Below, piece by piece: positions 30,001 to 37,465 of a DNA stretch of 55,638 nt. Numbering within the stretch: position 1 is the first letter of the stretch; each line of letters opens with the position of its first letter. Where the stretch lies: assembly GCA_019637335.1 (NCBI GenBank), contig JAHBVV010000039.1, positions 1 to 55,638 on the forward strand, written 5' to 3'. The translations under genes and the position numbers were made by a program. Under the pieces are notes generated by a model. That model did no database searches and had not been told where the DNA came from. It saw nothing but the letters and a program-made list of their open reading frames with translations. The DNA comes from Candidatus Hydrogenedentota bacterium. GTDB lineage: Bacteria; Hydrogenedentota; Hydrogenedentia; Hydrogenedentales; JAEUWI01.

Positions 30001-31122
30001 TCAAGCCCGGTCCAGCTCCCGCGCGTACACCCGCAGCGTCAGCAGGCCGAAGTAGACGATGAGTCCCGCGATTGCGCCCAGAACCGCCGAACCGGCGACG
30101 AGCGCATAACGGTGCGGGCCAGCCGGGGACTGCGGCGGGACCGCCTCCGCCGCGACGCGGGCGCCCGCTTCCGTGTAGGCCGGGGCGTCCAACGCCCGCT
30201 CCAGCTCCCGAACCTGTGGAACCAGCCGCGCGATTTCCGACTCCACGGACTCGTGATCCCGGCTGGCGGCGGCCCACGCGGCCCCCGCTTCAGCGGCGGC
30301 GGCTTCCGCGGCGGCCAACTGCGCGGAAAGGAATTCACTCTCGGCCCGCGCGCCCGCCGTTTCGGCTTCGGCGTCCGCCTCGGCCATGGAAAGCTCGATC
30401 ACGACCGCGGGCGGCGCCTTGGTAACGTAGGCCTTGAAGGCTTTCAGGGCCGCATCGCCCCGCGCGGCAACCGCCTGGGCCTGTCGGGTGGCGGTCTTCA
30501 GTTCTTCGAGGGACTCGGCGCCGGCGCGTGCCGCAATCTCCAGGGGTTCCAGCGGCGTTGCCGCCCGGAGTTCGTCCTGGCGCTGGCGGGCGGCGGCGAG
30601 CTGGTCCCGCAGGGGCTGCAGTGTCTGGTTGAGATGTTCCTGGCGGCTGATCCGCTCCGCCGCCCGCTGATCCGCGACATAGGACTCGCAGAGCCCCGCC
30701 CACGCGTTCGCCGCCTCGGCCGCCAGGGCCGGATCCGGCGCGATAACGTGAAGCTGGACGAGGGGCTGGTACACCACGCGTTCGTTGGTCTGCAACGCGA
30801 CCCGTGTCTCCGCCTTCATCGCGGCCTTGACCGACTCCAGCGTCCATTCGGGGAACTTCGAATCGCGGAGTTTCATCACGATGGCGTCGGATGCGAAGAG
30901 CAGCGCGTAATCCGGAGCGGCGGCGGCGCCCGATGGCAGCCCCAGCGCGGCGCTTTCGGGCAAGGCGGCGCCGGTGTTCGCTTCCAACTGCAGGATCGCG
31001 GTGGCGCGATACCCCGCGGGCCGGCCCTCGGTGTAGTACCAGGCCCCGGCGCCGGCAAGCCCCGCGGCGATCGCCACGATGATGATGAGTCCGAACAGTA
31101 TTTTCGCGCCGCTCTTGGCCAT
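30001..31122 (-). CDS. Wzz-like chain-length determinant protein
   Basis: A 373-residue protein with an N-terminal membrane helix (ILFGLIIIVAIAAGLAGAGA), a long Ala/Glu-rich periplasmic coiled coil and a C-terminal membrane helix (YALVAGSAVLGAIAGLIVYF). This two-helix, coiled-coil plan is that of Wzz/polysaccharide co-polymerases that set O-antigen or capsule chain length. There is no kinase domain, unlike the Wzz protein at 6290-8605. The start is preceded by AAGAGGAAA and a plausible promoter lies upstream. It heads the operon with the flippase and GT4 genes. The coiled coil is unusually rich in Ala and Glu. Confidence 0.82.
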   Translation of the reverse strand: MAKSGAKILFGLIIIVAIAAGLAGAGAWYYTEGRPAGYRATAILQLEANTGAALPESAALGLPSGAAAAPDYALLFASDAIVMKLRDSKFPEWTLESVKAAMKAETRVALQTNERVVYQPLVQLHVIAPDPALAAEAANAWAGLCESYVADQRAAERISRQEHLNQTLQPLRDQLAAARQRQDELRAATPLEPLEIAARAGAESLEELKTATRQAQAVAARGDAALKAFKAYVTKAPPAVVIELSMAEADAEAETAGARAESEFLSAQLAAAEAAAAEAGAAWAAASRDHESVESEIARLVPQVRELERALDAPAYTEAGARVAAEAVPPQSPAGPHRYALVAGSAVLGAIAGLIVYFGLLTLRVYARELDRA

Positions 31123-31157
31123 GGTGGTTTCCTCTTGGTGCACGACGTATCGCGCAC

Positions 31158-31186
31158 AGTATAACAACGGCCCGGAGATCGCACAA
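31158..31186 (-). promoter_or_regulatory. Candidate sigma-70 promoter of the Wzz-flippase-GT4 operon
   Basis: On the minus strand TTGTGC, 17 bases, then TATACT. The -10 element fits well (five of six), the -35 weakly (three of six). It would give a transcript start about 30 bases before the Wzz-like gene. Confidence 0.45.
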
Positions 31187-31287
31187 CAGGCGGAGGCCGC
31201 CGCGCACCGATCGGCGTCAAAAAAAGATTCGCGCGCCCGCACCGGGGTGGCGCGGGCGCGCGTTGGTCATCGAACGGTAGCGGAGCC

Positions 31288-31764
31288 TTACCGCGCGGCG
31301 GCCCCGGCGGGTTCCAACGGGGCGTCCCCCTCGCAGCCGATGGCCCGGCAGCCGGCCCCGCCCATGACCGCGTCGAAAGCGCTGCCGGCCTGCGGCGGCG
31401 ATGTCATGACGCTCCAGAAGCGGTCCGCCGTCAGGGGCCAGGTGCGGTTCCACGGCATGACCGACAAGGCGCGCGCCAGGAAGCAGTAGCCGTAGAGCAC
31501 CACGGCCCAGGTGCCGAAGAAGGGCGCAACGTACAGCGCGTGCATCGGCGCGGGCGCCGCGGCGATCAAAATGGCCAGGTAGAGCGCGCGCACCTGCACC
31601 GTAAAAGCGGTCAGTGATTTTTCGCGCCAGATGTAGTGGGCGAGGTGCGCGATGCTGAGAAGGCCGGCGTAGCAGAAACCCATGGGATTCCAGAACAATC
31701 CGTAGGTGAGGAGTACCGCGCATCCGCGCCAGTACCACCAGCTCGTGTCGTGGTGCGTGCTCAT
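31288..31764 (-). CDS. Small membrane protein coupled to mddA
   Basis: A 158-residue protein with about four hydrophobic helices, opening MSTHHDTSWWYWRGCAVLLT, with KSLTAFTVQVRALYLAILIA in the middle and a hydrophilic C-terminal tail containing two cysteines (AGCRAIGCEGD). I do not recognise the family. Its ATG shares one base with the stop codon of the methanethiol methyltransferase gene (TAATG), so it is translationally coupled to it and almost surely belongs to the same TetR-controlled unit. A role in the same sulfur-methylation process, or in envelope stress, is inference only. Confidence 0.75.
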   Translation of the reverse strand: MSTHHDTSWWYWRGCAVLLTYGLFWNPMGFCYAGLLSIAHLAHYIWREKSLTAFTVQVRALYLAILIAAAPAPMHALYVAPFFGTWAVVLYGYCFLARALSVMPWNRTWPLTADRFWSVMTSPPQAGSAFDAVMGGAGCRAIGCEGDAPLEPAGAAAR

Positions 31765-32549
31765 TATTCGTCTCCCGCCAGGGCGAGGCCCGGGTTGGTT
31801 TCGTTCGCGCCCGCCGCCGCGCCGCGCGGAACCGGTAGCAACATCGGCGTGCGCGCGCGGTAGGCGCGGTACTCGTCGCCCAGTTCCTTCGAAAGCGTGC
31901 GCTCCTCAAACTGGATCCCGATCAGGATGTAGACCGTCATCGCCACCGCAAAGAGCAGGTGGCCGGCCGTCATCGTCGGCGTCGCCCACATCGCGATCAG
32001 GAAGCCGAGCATCAGCGGATTCCGCACGAGTTTGTAGAGCGACACGACCTTCACCGGAATATGCGTATACGGCCGCTTCCGAAAGTACAGGAAGACCTGC
32101 CGCAGACCGAAGAGGTCGAAATGGTTGATCAGGAAGGAGGAGTAGAAAACCAGCCCCCAGCCCAGCGCAAAGAGCACGTAGAGCGCCCCCTGGCCGATGG
32201 CGGCATCAACGCGCCACACCTCGCCGTGGATCGGGCGCCACTGCCAGAACGTGAGCGCAAGGATCGCGCTGGCCACGAGCACGAAGGTGCTCCGCTCCAC
32301 AGGCTTCGGCATGTAGTGGCGGGTCCACCACCGCTTGAAAGCGGGTCGCGCCATGATGGTGTGTTGCACGGCGAATGCCAGCACGAGCGCCAGGTTGATT
32401 GCGATGGCGGTTCCCAGCGGAGCCGCCGCGCCGTCGTTGATGTCCTTGGGCACGCCGAAACCGCCCACGAACCCGATCATGTACAGAATCGTGGCGAAAA
32501 ACGCCAGATACGCCACCACGCCGTACGCCATGAAGATTGTCTTTTTCAT
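31764..32549 (-). CDS. mddA: Methanethiol S-methyltransferase
   Basis: A 261-residue integral membrane methyltransferase of the isoprenylcysteine-methyltransferase-like family. It closely follows the MddA pattern: ATILYMIGFVGGFGVPKDIN near the start, then AVQHTIMARPAFKRWWTRHY, ERSTFVLVASA, FWQWRPIHGEVWRVD, FLINHFDLFGLRQVFLYFR, LVRNPLMLGFLIAMWATP and MTAGHLLFAVAMTVYILIGI with a final FEERTL. MddA methylates methanethiol with S-adenosylmethionine to form dimethyl sulfide, a route that removes a toxic thiol. The ATG used has GGAGGAAG at good spacing. Two palindromes matching the operator in front of tetR lie upstream, so expression is probably released when the TetR protein binds its ligand. Confidence 0.9.
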   Translation of the reverse strand: MKKTIFMAYGVVAYLAFFATILYMIGFVGGFGVPKDINDGAAAPLGTAIAINLALVLAFAVQHTIMARPAFKRWWTRHYMPKPVERSTFVLVASAILALTFWQWRPIHGEVWRVDAAIGQGALYVLFALGWGLVFYSSFLINHFDLFGLRQVFLYFRKRPYTHIPVKVVSLYKLVRNPLMLGFLIAMWATPTMTAGHLLFAVAMTVYILIGIQFEERTLSKELGDEYRAYRARTPMLLPVPRGAAAGANETNPGLALAGDE

Positions 32550-32627
32550 TGTTGCTTCCTCCGTTGCAGGGTTGTCCTGCGTTTGCCTCACTGCGAAGCC
32601 GGAACCGCACCCATTGCGGCCCGGCAC

Positions 32628-32641
32628 ACTAACCGGTCAGT
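32628..32641. promoter_or_regulatory. TetR operator site a, upstream of mddA
   Basis: ACTAACCGGTCAGT is a near-perfect 14-base palindrome that matches sites at 32665-32678 and 33375-33388. It lies about 80 bases before the mddA ATG, downstream of a TATGAT-like -10 element on the minus strand. Confidence 0.65.
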
Positions 32642-32662
32642 TCCTAGTACTGCACGATCATA

Positions 32663-32680
32663 AAACTTACTGGTTAGTTT
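32663..32680. promoter_or_regulatory. TetR operator site b, upstream of mddA
   Basis: AAACTTACTGGTTAGTTT pairs at seven of nine positions. Its core ACTTACTGGTTAGT aligns with the other two operators. On the minus strand a TATGAT-like -10 element lies just downstream, so a bound repressor would cover the -35 region of the mddA promoter. Confidence 0.65.
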
Positions 32681-32691
32681 AGTTGCTGTCC

Positions 32692-32720
32692 AAAAAAAAG
32701 GGGGCTAGGCCACCAGCCCC
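32692..32720 (-). terminator. Rho-independent terminator of tetR
   Basis: On the minus strand GGGGCT, an eight-base loop, AGCCCC, one C and eight T. The hairpin overlaps the last codons and stop of tetR, so the repressor gene and the downstream mddA gene are separate transcripts, each with its own operator. Confidence 0.9.
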
Positions 32721-33286
32721 TTGACCTGCGTCTCCGCCAGCTCCAGCGGCCACGTCGCCCGGTATTCCTGCGAAAACATGATCCCCCCGCAGAAAATCAG
32801 GTAATACGCGTCCGCCACCTGGGCCGGATTGAGCGCGCTGTACTGCGGGTCCGACTCGAGCAACGCCAGCGTCACATCCCGCAGCATTTCCCGGAACGCG
32901 TCGTTGAAATTCCGGACTTCCTTCACCACCGCGCTCTCGGGGTCCGTGATTTCGATAAGCATGTTGTAGTGGCTGCAACCGCGGTAGCTGGTGCTGGCCA
33001 TATAGTCCCGGAGCACGCGAATGGGGGCCAGGAATCGCTCATACGGCGTTTTCGCGGCGGCGATGGCGTCCCGGTGGGCCTGGAGCGCAATATCCCGGCG
33101 CGTCTTCAGGTACGTAATGCACAGGTCTTCCTTCGAGGGGAAATGCGTGTAGAAAGTCGGCTTGGAGACCCCGGCCTCTTCCACGATCTGGTTGACCACA
33201 GTCGCCTGGTACCCTTGCCGGTAGAACAAGTCCACTGCTGCGTCCACAATTCTCTCCCGCGTCGAGGTATTCCCGTTTTCAGCCAT
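32705..33286 (-). CDS. TetR-family transcriptional repressor
   Basis: A 193-residue TetR-family regulator. The N-terminal helix-turn-helix domain (about residues 9-55) is typical: RERIVDAAVDLFYRQGYQAT, then VVNQIVEEAGVSKPTFYTHF and SKEDL. The C-terminal ligand-binding region contains YRGCSHYNMLIEI, where a single Cys might sense a thiol, though this is speculation. Operators with the same palindrome occur in its own promoter spacer and twice before mddA, indicating autoregulation plus control of the sulfur methyltransferase unit. It is encoded on the same strand directly upstream of mddA but ends in its own terminator. Confidence 0.93.
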   Translation of the reverse strand: MAENGNTSTRERIVDAAVDLFYRQGYQATVVNQIVEEAGVSKPTFYTHFPSKEDLCITYLKTRRDIALQAHRDAIAAAKTPYERFLAPIRVLRDYMASTSYRGCSHYNMLIEITDPESAVVKEVRNFNDAFREMLRDVTLALLESDPQYSALNPAQVADAYYLIFCGGIMFSQEYRATWPLELAETQVKGLVA

Positions 33287-33601
33287 GAACTGCGCTGTTC
33301 CTTTCCAGAAATGTCATCCACGCCCGCCCGAGACTACTCGTTTGGGCGCGACGTCTGTGGGTACTATAGCATTACCTTACCGGTTAGTCAAGTGATTTTC
33401 GAAAAAAACTTTCAAGCCGTTTTCGAGGAGTCCATCCCCATTCCGCCACGATGCCCGAGTTCGACGCCGTTTTCCTTGCTGGCCGCTATCGAGGCGCTGT
33501 TGAACGGCGATCCTGATCCTTCATGTCCGACGCTAGCTTTGGCTCAGTGTGGGAGGCCAGGCCATGTGGGCGCACGTTGTGTATTTCGCACGGATTCCGG
33601 G
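33287..33601. other. Intergenic region upstream of tetR
   Basis: About 315 bases without a gene. The left third holds the tetR promoter and operator. The rest, up to the stop of the next minus-strand gene, has no feature I can support. Confidence 0.55.
33363..33391 (-). promoter_or_regulatory. tetR promoter with operator in its spacer
   Basis: On the minus strand TTGACT, 17 bases and TATAGT form a strong sigma-70 promoter (five of six in each box). The spacer contains the palindromic core ACCGGT (33379-33384), and the 14-base operator consensus ACTWACYGGTYAGT runs at 33375-33388. A repressor bound here would block its own transcription. Confidence 0.8.
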
Positions 33602-34327
33602 TCAGCAATTGCTGGTGGCGCGCCACTTGGCCGCGAGGCCGACGAGTTCGCCTTCCTTCGCTGCCGAGGAAAGGTATAACGCGAGTTCCGTGGTCAGATC
33701 GTCTTCGCGGAGGTCCAGAAGCAGATCCAGCTCGCCATCGCCATCGAGGTCTCCGGCCCACACGAGGCCCGGCCAGGAACCACGCGAAACGCCCGGAATT
33801 TCCGCGATCGTTTGCGAAACAATGCTGCCGAATCCCTTGATCAGGTGTAGTTGGTACGCCGCCACGCTCGGGTAGGCCGTACCGGAGGGCAGTTCGACGC
33901 TGCCCGTTACAACCAGCCTTACGCGTTCATCGAGCTTGCGCTTTCCAAGGCGCAATTCCACGTCCTGGCCCGGATAGAGTTGGGACGCCTCGCGGTCTAC
34001 CGCGCACGATTCCAGCGGGCCCGCCTGTACACCGCCGAGCCCACGGAACAGAAAGGCGGGTCTGGACGCCTGTGCAATCCCGATCAAGACGGCCGTTTTC
34101 TCGTTCTCGCCGTCGAACAAGGGATTGCGGACCGCCTCCACGGTGACGGGCGTGGGCTGCAGTACGAAGCCCCCGTCCTGCCGAAACAACCCCCACCAAT
34201 CGCTGCCCGCTTGTACGCTGTCCGCGCCCGCATGAAAACCGGGTATCGCGAGTTGGACGGCTTCATCCGCCATCGCGAGAACTGGCGCCAGATAGCCAGC
34301 CACAAACAGGATCATGAACTTCACCAT
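33602..34327 (-). CDS. Exported protein with VCBS/FG-GAP-like calcium motif
   Basis: A 241-residue protein with a signal peptide (MVKFMILFVAGYLAPVLAMA, cleaved near ADEAVQ). The C-terminal half contains LVWAGDLDGDGELDLLLDLR, the FG-GAP/VCBS-type Asp-rich loop that usually binds calcium in a beta-propeller blade. The rest is not recognised. It is divergent from the arylsulfatase gene with a 184-bp gap. The start was placed at the first ATG giving a complete signal; ATG three codons later is also possible. Upstream in-frame codons cross the promoter region of the sulfatase and are unlikely to be translated. Confidence 0.75.
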   Translation of the reverse strand: MVKFMILFVAGYLAPVLAMADEAVQLAIPGFHAGADSVQAGSDWWGLFRQDGGFVLQPTPVTVEAVRNPLFDGENEKTAVLIGIAQASRPAFLFRGLGGVQAGPLESCAVDREASQLYPGQDVELRLGKRKLDERVRLVVTGSVELPSGTAYPSVAAYQLHLIKGFGSIVSQTIAEIPGVSRGSWPGLVWAGDLDGDGELDLLLDLREDDLTTELALYLSSAAKEGELVGLAAKWRATSNC

Positions 34328-34511
34328 CGTGCTTGCCTTTTGGTTGATATCGTCCCAGATGGCGCATGCGCGGCTTACTAACCAGAGTACTATCTTGACA
34401 TACCATTTCCGATTTGTCCCGAAAGTTTCCGGCTCGGGCGGCGCGGGGCTTTCTGCTATCATGGGCGGGCAGTAGCTGAGTATCTTGTTCCACCTGGGAG
34501 AATTCATCATT

Positions 34512-36092
34512 ATGTTCCGACTTGCGTCTGTCCATGTCCGCGCCGCGTTCGCGGTCCTCGTCTTGCTGGCCGCCGGCCTCCATGCCCACGCCGCCGATCG
34601 CCCCAATATCGTGGTGATCATGGCGGACGACCTGGGCTTTGCCGATCTCGGCTGTTACGGCGGCGAAATCGAGACGCCGCGCCTGGACGCGCTGGCGGAG
34701 GCGGGGCTGCGCTTCACCCAGTTCTACAACACCGCCAAGTGCCACTCTTCCAGGGTGTCCCTGCTGACCGGGCTGTATTGCGATCAGGCGGGGAGTGAAT
34801 CGCTTAGCCGGGGCGCGACGATGGCGGAGGTGCTGTCCGCGGCGGGCTACCGGACCGCCATGTCGGGGAAGTGGCACCTGGACAAACAACCGACCGATTT
34901 CGGATTCCAGCGCTACTGGGGCCACCTGTCGGGATCGACGAACTTCTTCACAGGCAACGACACCTTCCGCCTCAATGGCGCCGCGTGGCCCGTGCCGGAG
35001 ACGCTGAACGGTCGACCGTTTTACACGACGCACGCGGTCACGGATTTCGCCATCGACTTTCTGGATGAAATGCTGTCGGCGGAACAGCCGTTCTTCCTGT
35101 ACGCCGCGTACAACGCGCCGCACTATCCCCTGCACGCGCCCGAGGCGACGGTCCGGAAGTACGACGGGCGGTACGACGGGGGCTGGGACGCGCTGCGGGA
35201 GGCGCGGCACGCGCGGCAGCTTGAAAGCGGGCTCCTGCCGGCAACGTGGGCGCTGAGCCCGCGCCCGGATCATATCCCGGCGTGGGATTCACTGGACGCA
35301 TCGGAGCGGCAGTGGGAAGCCGACCGGATGGAAGCCTACGCGGCGCTGGTGGACGAACTGGACCAGGGCGTGGGGCGGCTCGTGGATCACCTGCGCGCGA
35401 AGGGCGTGCTGGACAACACACTAATCCTCTTCATGTCGGACAACGGGGCGTGCCCCTTCGAGCGGACCCGCGGCCGTTACCTGAAGCCCTGGGATCCGGA
35501 ATCGTACTGGACCTACGACGCGAGCTGGGCGCTTGCGGGGAACACGCCCTTCCGGCTCTACAAGCAGAACCAGCACGAGGGCGGGATTTCATCGCCGCTG
35601 ATCGCGCACTGGCCCGCCGGCCTGAAAACCGAACCCGGCGCGATCACGCACCAGCCGGGCCACCTGATCGACGTCATGGCCACCGCGCTGGAGGTCTCCG
35701 GCGCGGCGTACCCGCCGCGGATCGGCGAGCGCGCGATTGACCCGCTGCAAGGTAAATCGCTGATGCCAATTTTCCGGGGCGAGCAGCGCGCGCCGCACGA
35801 AACCCTCTATTTCCGGTTCAATACGGACCGTGCGCTGCGCCAGGGCCCCTGGAAACTGGTCTCCGCGAAACTCGGCCGCTGGGAGCTGTACAACCTGGAC
35901 GAGGACCGGACCGAGCTGCACGATCTCGCGGCGGGGCATCCGGAGCGCGTGGCGGCGATGGCCGCCGAATGGTTCCGGATGGCGGCGGAAGTGGAACGGC
36001 TCGAAGGCAAGGCCCTTGCGCCTGTGGGCGATACGCTGGCCCCATTGAGCTTTCGCAAAGACACGCGCTCGGGCTCGGCCGACGGCAACTGA
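34512..36092 (+). CDS. Arylsulfatase (S1 family)
   Basis: A 526-residue exported sulfatase. The ATG used gives a signal peptide ending AAGLHAHA. Metal-binding and catalytic landmarks are PNIVVIMADDLGFADLGCYG (metal Asp pair), the formylglycine site KCHSSRVSLLTG (about residue 78), GYRTAMSGKWHLD, and LILFMSDNGACPF. The formylglycine-generating consensus is C-x-P-S-R; here Ser replaces Pro, a variant that I believe occurs in some planctomycete-type sulfatases. Such enzymes remove sulfate from polysaccharides in the periplasm. It is followed by a gap with dispersed repeats and then by the Tat-exported protein gene, and is probably its own transcription unit. Confidence 0.93.
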   Translation: MFRLASVHVRAAFAVLVLLAAGLHAHAADRPNIVVIMADDLGFADLGCYGGEIETPRLDALAEAGLRFTQFYNTAKCHSSRVSLLTGLYCDQAGSESLSRGATMAEVLSAAGYRTAMSGKWHLDKQPTDFGFQRYWGHLSGSTNFFTGNDTFRLNGAAWPVPETLNGRPFYTTHAVTDFAIDFLDEMLSAEQPFFLYAAYNAPHYPLHAPEATVRKYDGRYDGGWDALREARHARQLESGLLPATWALSPRPDHIPAWDSLDASERQWEADRMEAYAALVDELDQGVGRLVDHLRAKGVLDNTLILFMSDNGACPFERTRGRYLKPWDPESYWTYDASWALAGNTPFRLYKQNQHEGGISSPLIAHWPAGLKTEPGAITHQPGHLIDVMATALEVSGAAYPPRIGERAIDPLQGKSLMPIFRGEQRAPHETLYFRFNTDRALRQGPWKLVSAKLGRWELYNLDEDRTELHDLAAGHPERVAAMAAEWFRMAAEVERLEGKALAPVGDTLAPLSFRKDTRSGSADGN

Positions 36093-36147
36093 CCGAGAGC
36101 AGGGTGCCCTGGCGCAAAGGCCCGCGCAAATTCTTGCCCGCGCAAAC

Positions 36148-36214
36148 GTAGGATCGCCGTCCCGGCTGTCCAATGCGCCGAAGGCGCAAAGGATCGCGGG
36201 CATTCGTGCCCGCG
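36148..36214 (+). repeat. Two-hairpin repeat, copy 1 with third stem
   Basis: It opens with GTAGGAT and the imperfect hairpin CGCCG-TCC-CGGCT, then CCAAT, then GCGCC-GAA-GGCGC (36175-36187), then a third stem CGCGGGCA-TTCG-TGCCCGCG (36195-36214). Copy 3 at 36371-36446 has the same order. The GTAG tetranucleotide before a palindrome is a feature of REP elements. Confidence 0.75.
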
Positions 36215-36304
36215 GCAAAGTGAGCCCACCCCCAAAAAGCCCCCCAACCCCCAACCAATACCACCCCGAAAAGAAAGTGGAACAGCTCCATGACGCGCCG
36301 GAGG

Positions 36305-36338
36305 CGGGCGTCCCTGCTGTGTTCAGCGCCGAAGGCGC
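36305..36338 (+). repeat. Two-hairpin repeat, short diverged copy 2
   Basis: GGGCGTCCCTGCTGTG followed by TTCA and GCGCC-GAA-GGCGC (36326-36338). The first hairpin is degenerate but keeps the GTCCC loop; the second is perfect. Confidence 0.55.
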
Positions 36339-36370
36339 AATGGCGCGCGCAAATTCTTGCCCGCAAAAGA

Positions 36371-36446
36371 GTAGGATAGCCGTCCCGGCTGTCCAATGCG
36401 CCGAAAGGCGCAAAGGATCACGGACACTCATTCGTGTCCGCGATCC
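36371..36446 (+). repeat. Two-hairpin repeat, copy 3 with third stem
   Basis: GTAGGAT, AGCCG-TCC-CGGCT, GTCCAAT, then GCGCC-GAAA-GGCGC (36398-36411), then GGATC-A-CGGACAC...GTGTCCG-C-GATCC (36415-36446). Against copy 1 the third stem changes CGGGCA/TGCCCG to CGGACA/TGTCCG, a base change on both arms that keeps pairing. Confidence 0.75.
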
Positions 36447-36555
36447 TCTGGGTGACGCCCGTCGTGACCGGAATGGGCGTTCCTTTAGGTGGACGCTCCA
36501 TTCCGCTACTATGTTACCCTTCGTCAACGTTCTTGAACCGAGGAGGGTTCTGGGA

Positions 36556-37428
36556 ATGCATGCCACATTTACTATTGGGCGGCGGGGCTTTCTGGGGCTG
36601 GCCGCGGCGTCGGCGGGGGCGCTGGCATTCGGGCGCGCGGCGGCGGAAGAGGAAACCTACGCGACGCACGCGAAGGGCATCCGGATCCTGCCGGGGCACT
36701 GGCGTCCGCACTATCCGTGGGAGCACATCGCGTGGATTAGCCCGTCGTGGCCGTCCCAGGACTACCTGTGGCTCGATTTTCCAGAGGCGATCTTCACGAG
36801 CCAGGGCCTGATCTACCTGAGCCACATCAACCCGCCGATTGACACGGTGTACGGCGACACGCTCCCTGCGATACCGTGGACGGCGGTGGACGGAGGCATC
36901 GCGTTTGAGCGTGTGCTGCCGAGCGGGATTGCGTTCGGCGGAAGCGTGACGCGCGGCGGCGAGCACACCGTCGAGTTGGAGCTTCATATCCACAACGGTT
37001 CGGGCGCGCCGCTGAACGACATCACGCTGCAAACGTGCGCCTTTCTGCGGGGGATCAAGGAGTTCGGCGCGTACACGCGGGAGAACAAGTACATTCACAC
37101 GCCGGAACGCGGCTGGATCTCGATGGAGGCGGCGCGCGAACTGCCGGCGGGCGGCAATCAGCCGTACCGGTTGGGCTGGCGAACGCGCGGCAACCCGATC
37201 GCGGACGTCCCGGCGGCGGTGATGATGTCGGGCGAAGCCGAGCGGGGCTTTGGATTCTCCTGGAAGGAAAACACCCTCTCCATGGTGAGCAATCCGAACC
37301 ATCCGTGTGTCCACGCCGACCCGCGCTTCCCGGACATCGCCCCCGGCGAAGGGGCGTCGATTTCGGGCCGGCTGGTGTTTTTTGAGGGGCCGTTGGAAGC
37401 ATTCGACTTCAAGAAACTGGTGGAGTAG
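36556..37428 (+). CDS. Tat-exported protein of unknown function
   Basis: A 290-residue protein with a twin-arginine signal (TIGRRGFLGLAAASAGALAF) and GAGGAGG ten bases before the ATG. The mature protein is rich in aromatic and beta-strand sequence, for example HWRPHYPWEHIAWISPSWPS and VELELHIHNGSGAPLNDIT, and seems to be a beta-sandwich, as in many carbohydrate-processing accessory proteins of planctomycete-like bacteria. I do not recognise a named family. It is followed after 37 bp by an SGNH hydrolase and then a PQQ dehydrogenase on the same strand, so a shared extracellular carbohydrate or alcohol role is a guess from neighbourhood. Confidence 0.8.
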   Translation: MHATFTIGRRGFLGLAAASAGALAFGRAAAEEETYATHAKGIRILPGHWRPHYPWEHIAWISPSWPSQDYLWLDFPEAIFTSQGLIYLSHINPPIDTVYGDTLPAIPWTAVDGGIAFERVLPSGIAFGGSVTRGGEHTVELELHIHNGSGAPLNDITLQTCAFLRGIKEFGAYTRENKYIHTPERGWISMEAARELPAGGNQPYRLGWRTRGNPIADVPAAVMMSGEAERGFGFSWKENTLSMVSNPNHPCVHADPRFPDIAPGEGASISGRLVFFEGPLEAFDFKKLVE

Positions 37429-37465
37429 CACCGTGATTTTCGTGATCCGGAAAGGAAGGCCGTTG

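Larger units (their letters stand above)
36093..36555. other. Gap with dispersed two-hairpin repeats
   Basis: About 460 bases without a gene. It holds two long copies and one short copy of the two-hairpin element (separate entries). The last 60 bases before the next gene contain only its ribosome site (GAGGAGG at 36539-36545) and probably its promoter. Confidence 0.7.
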
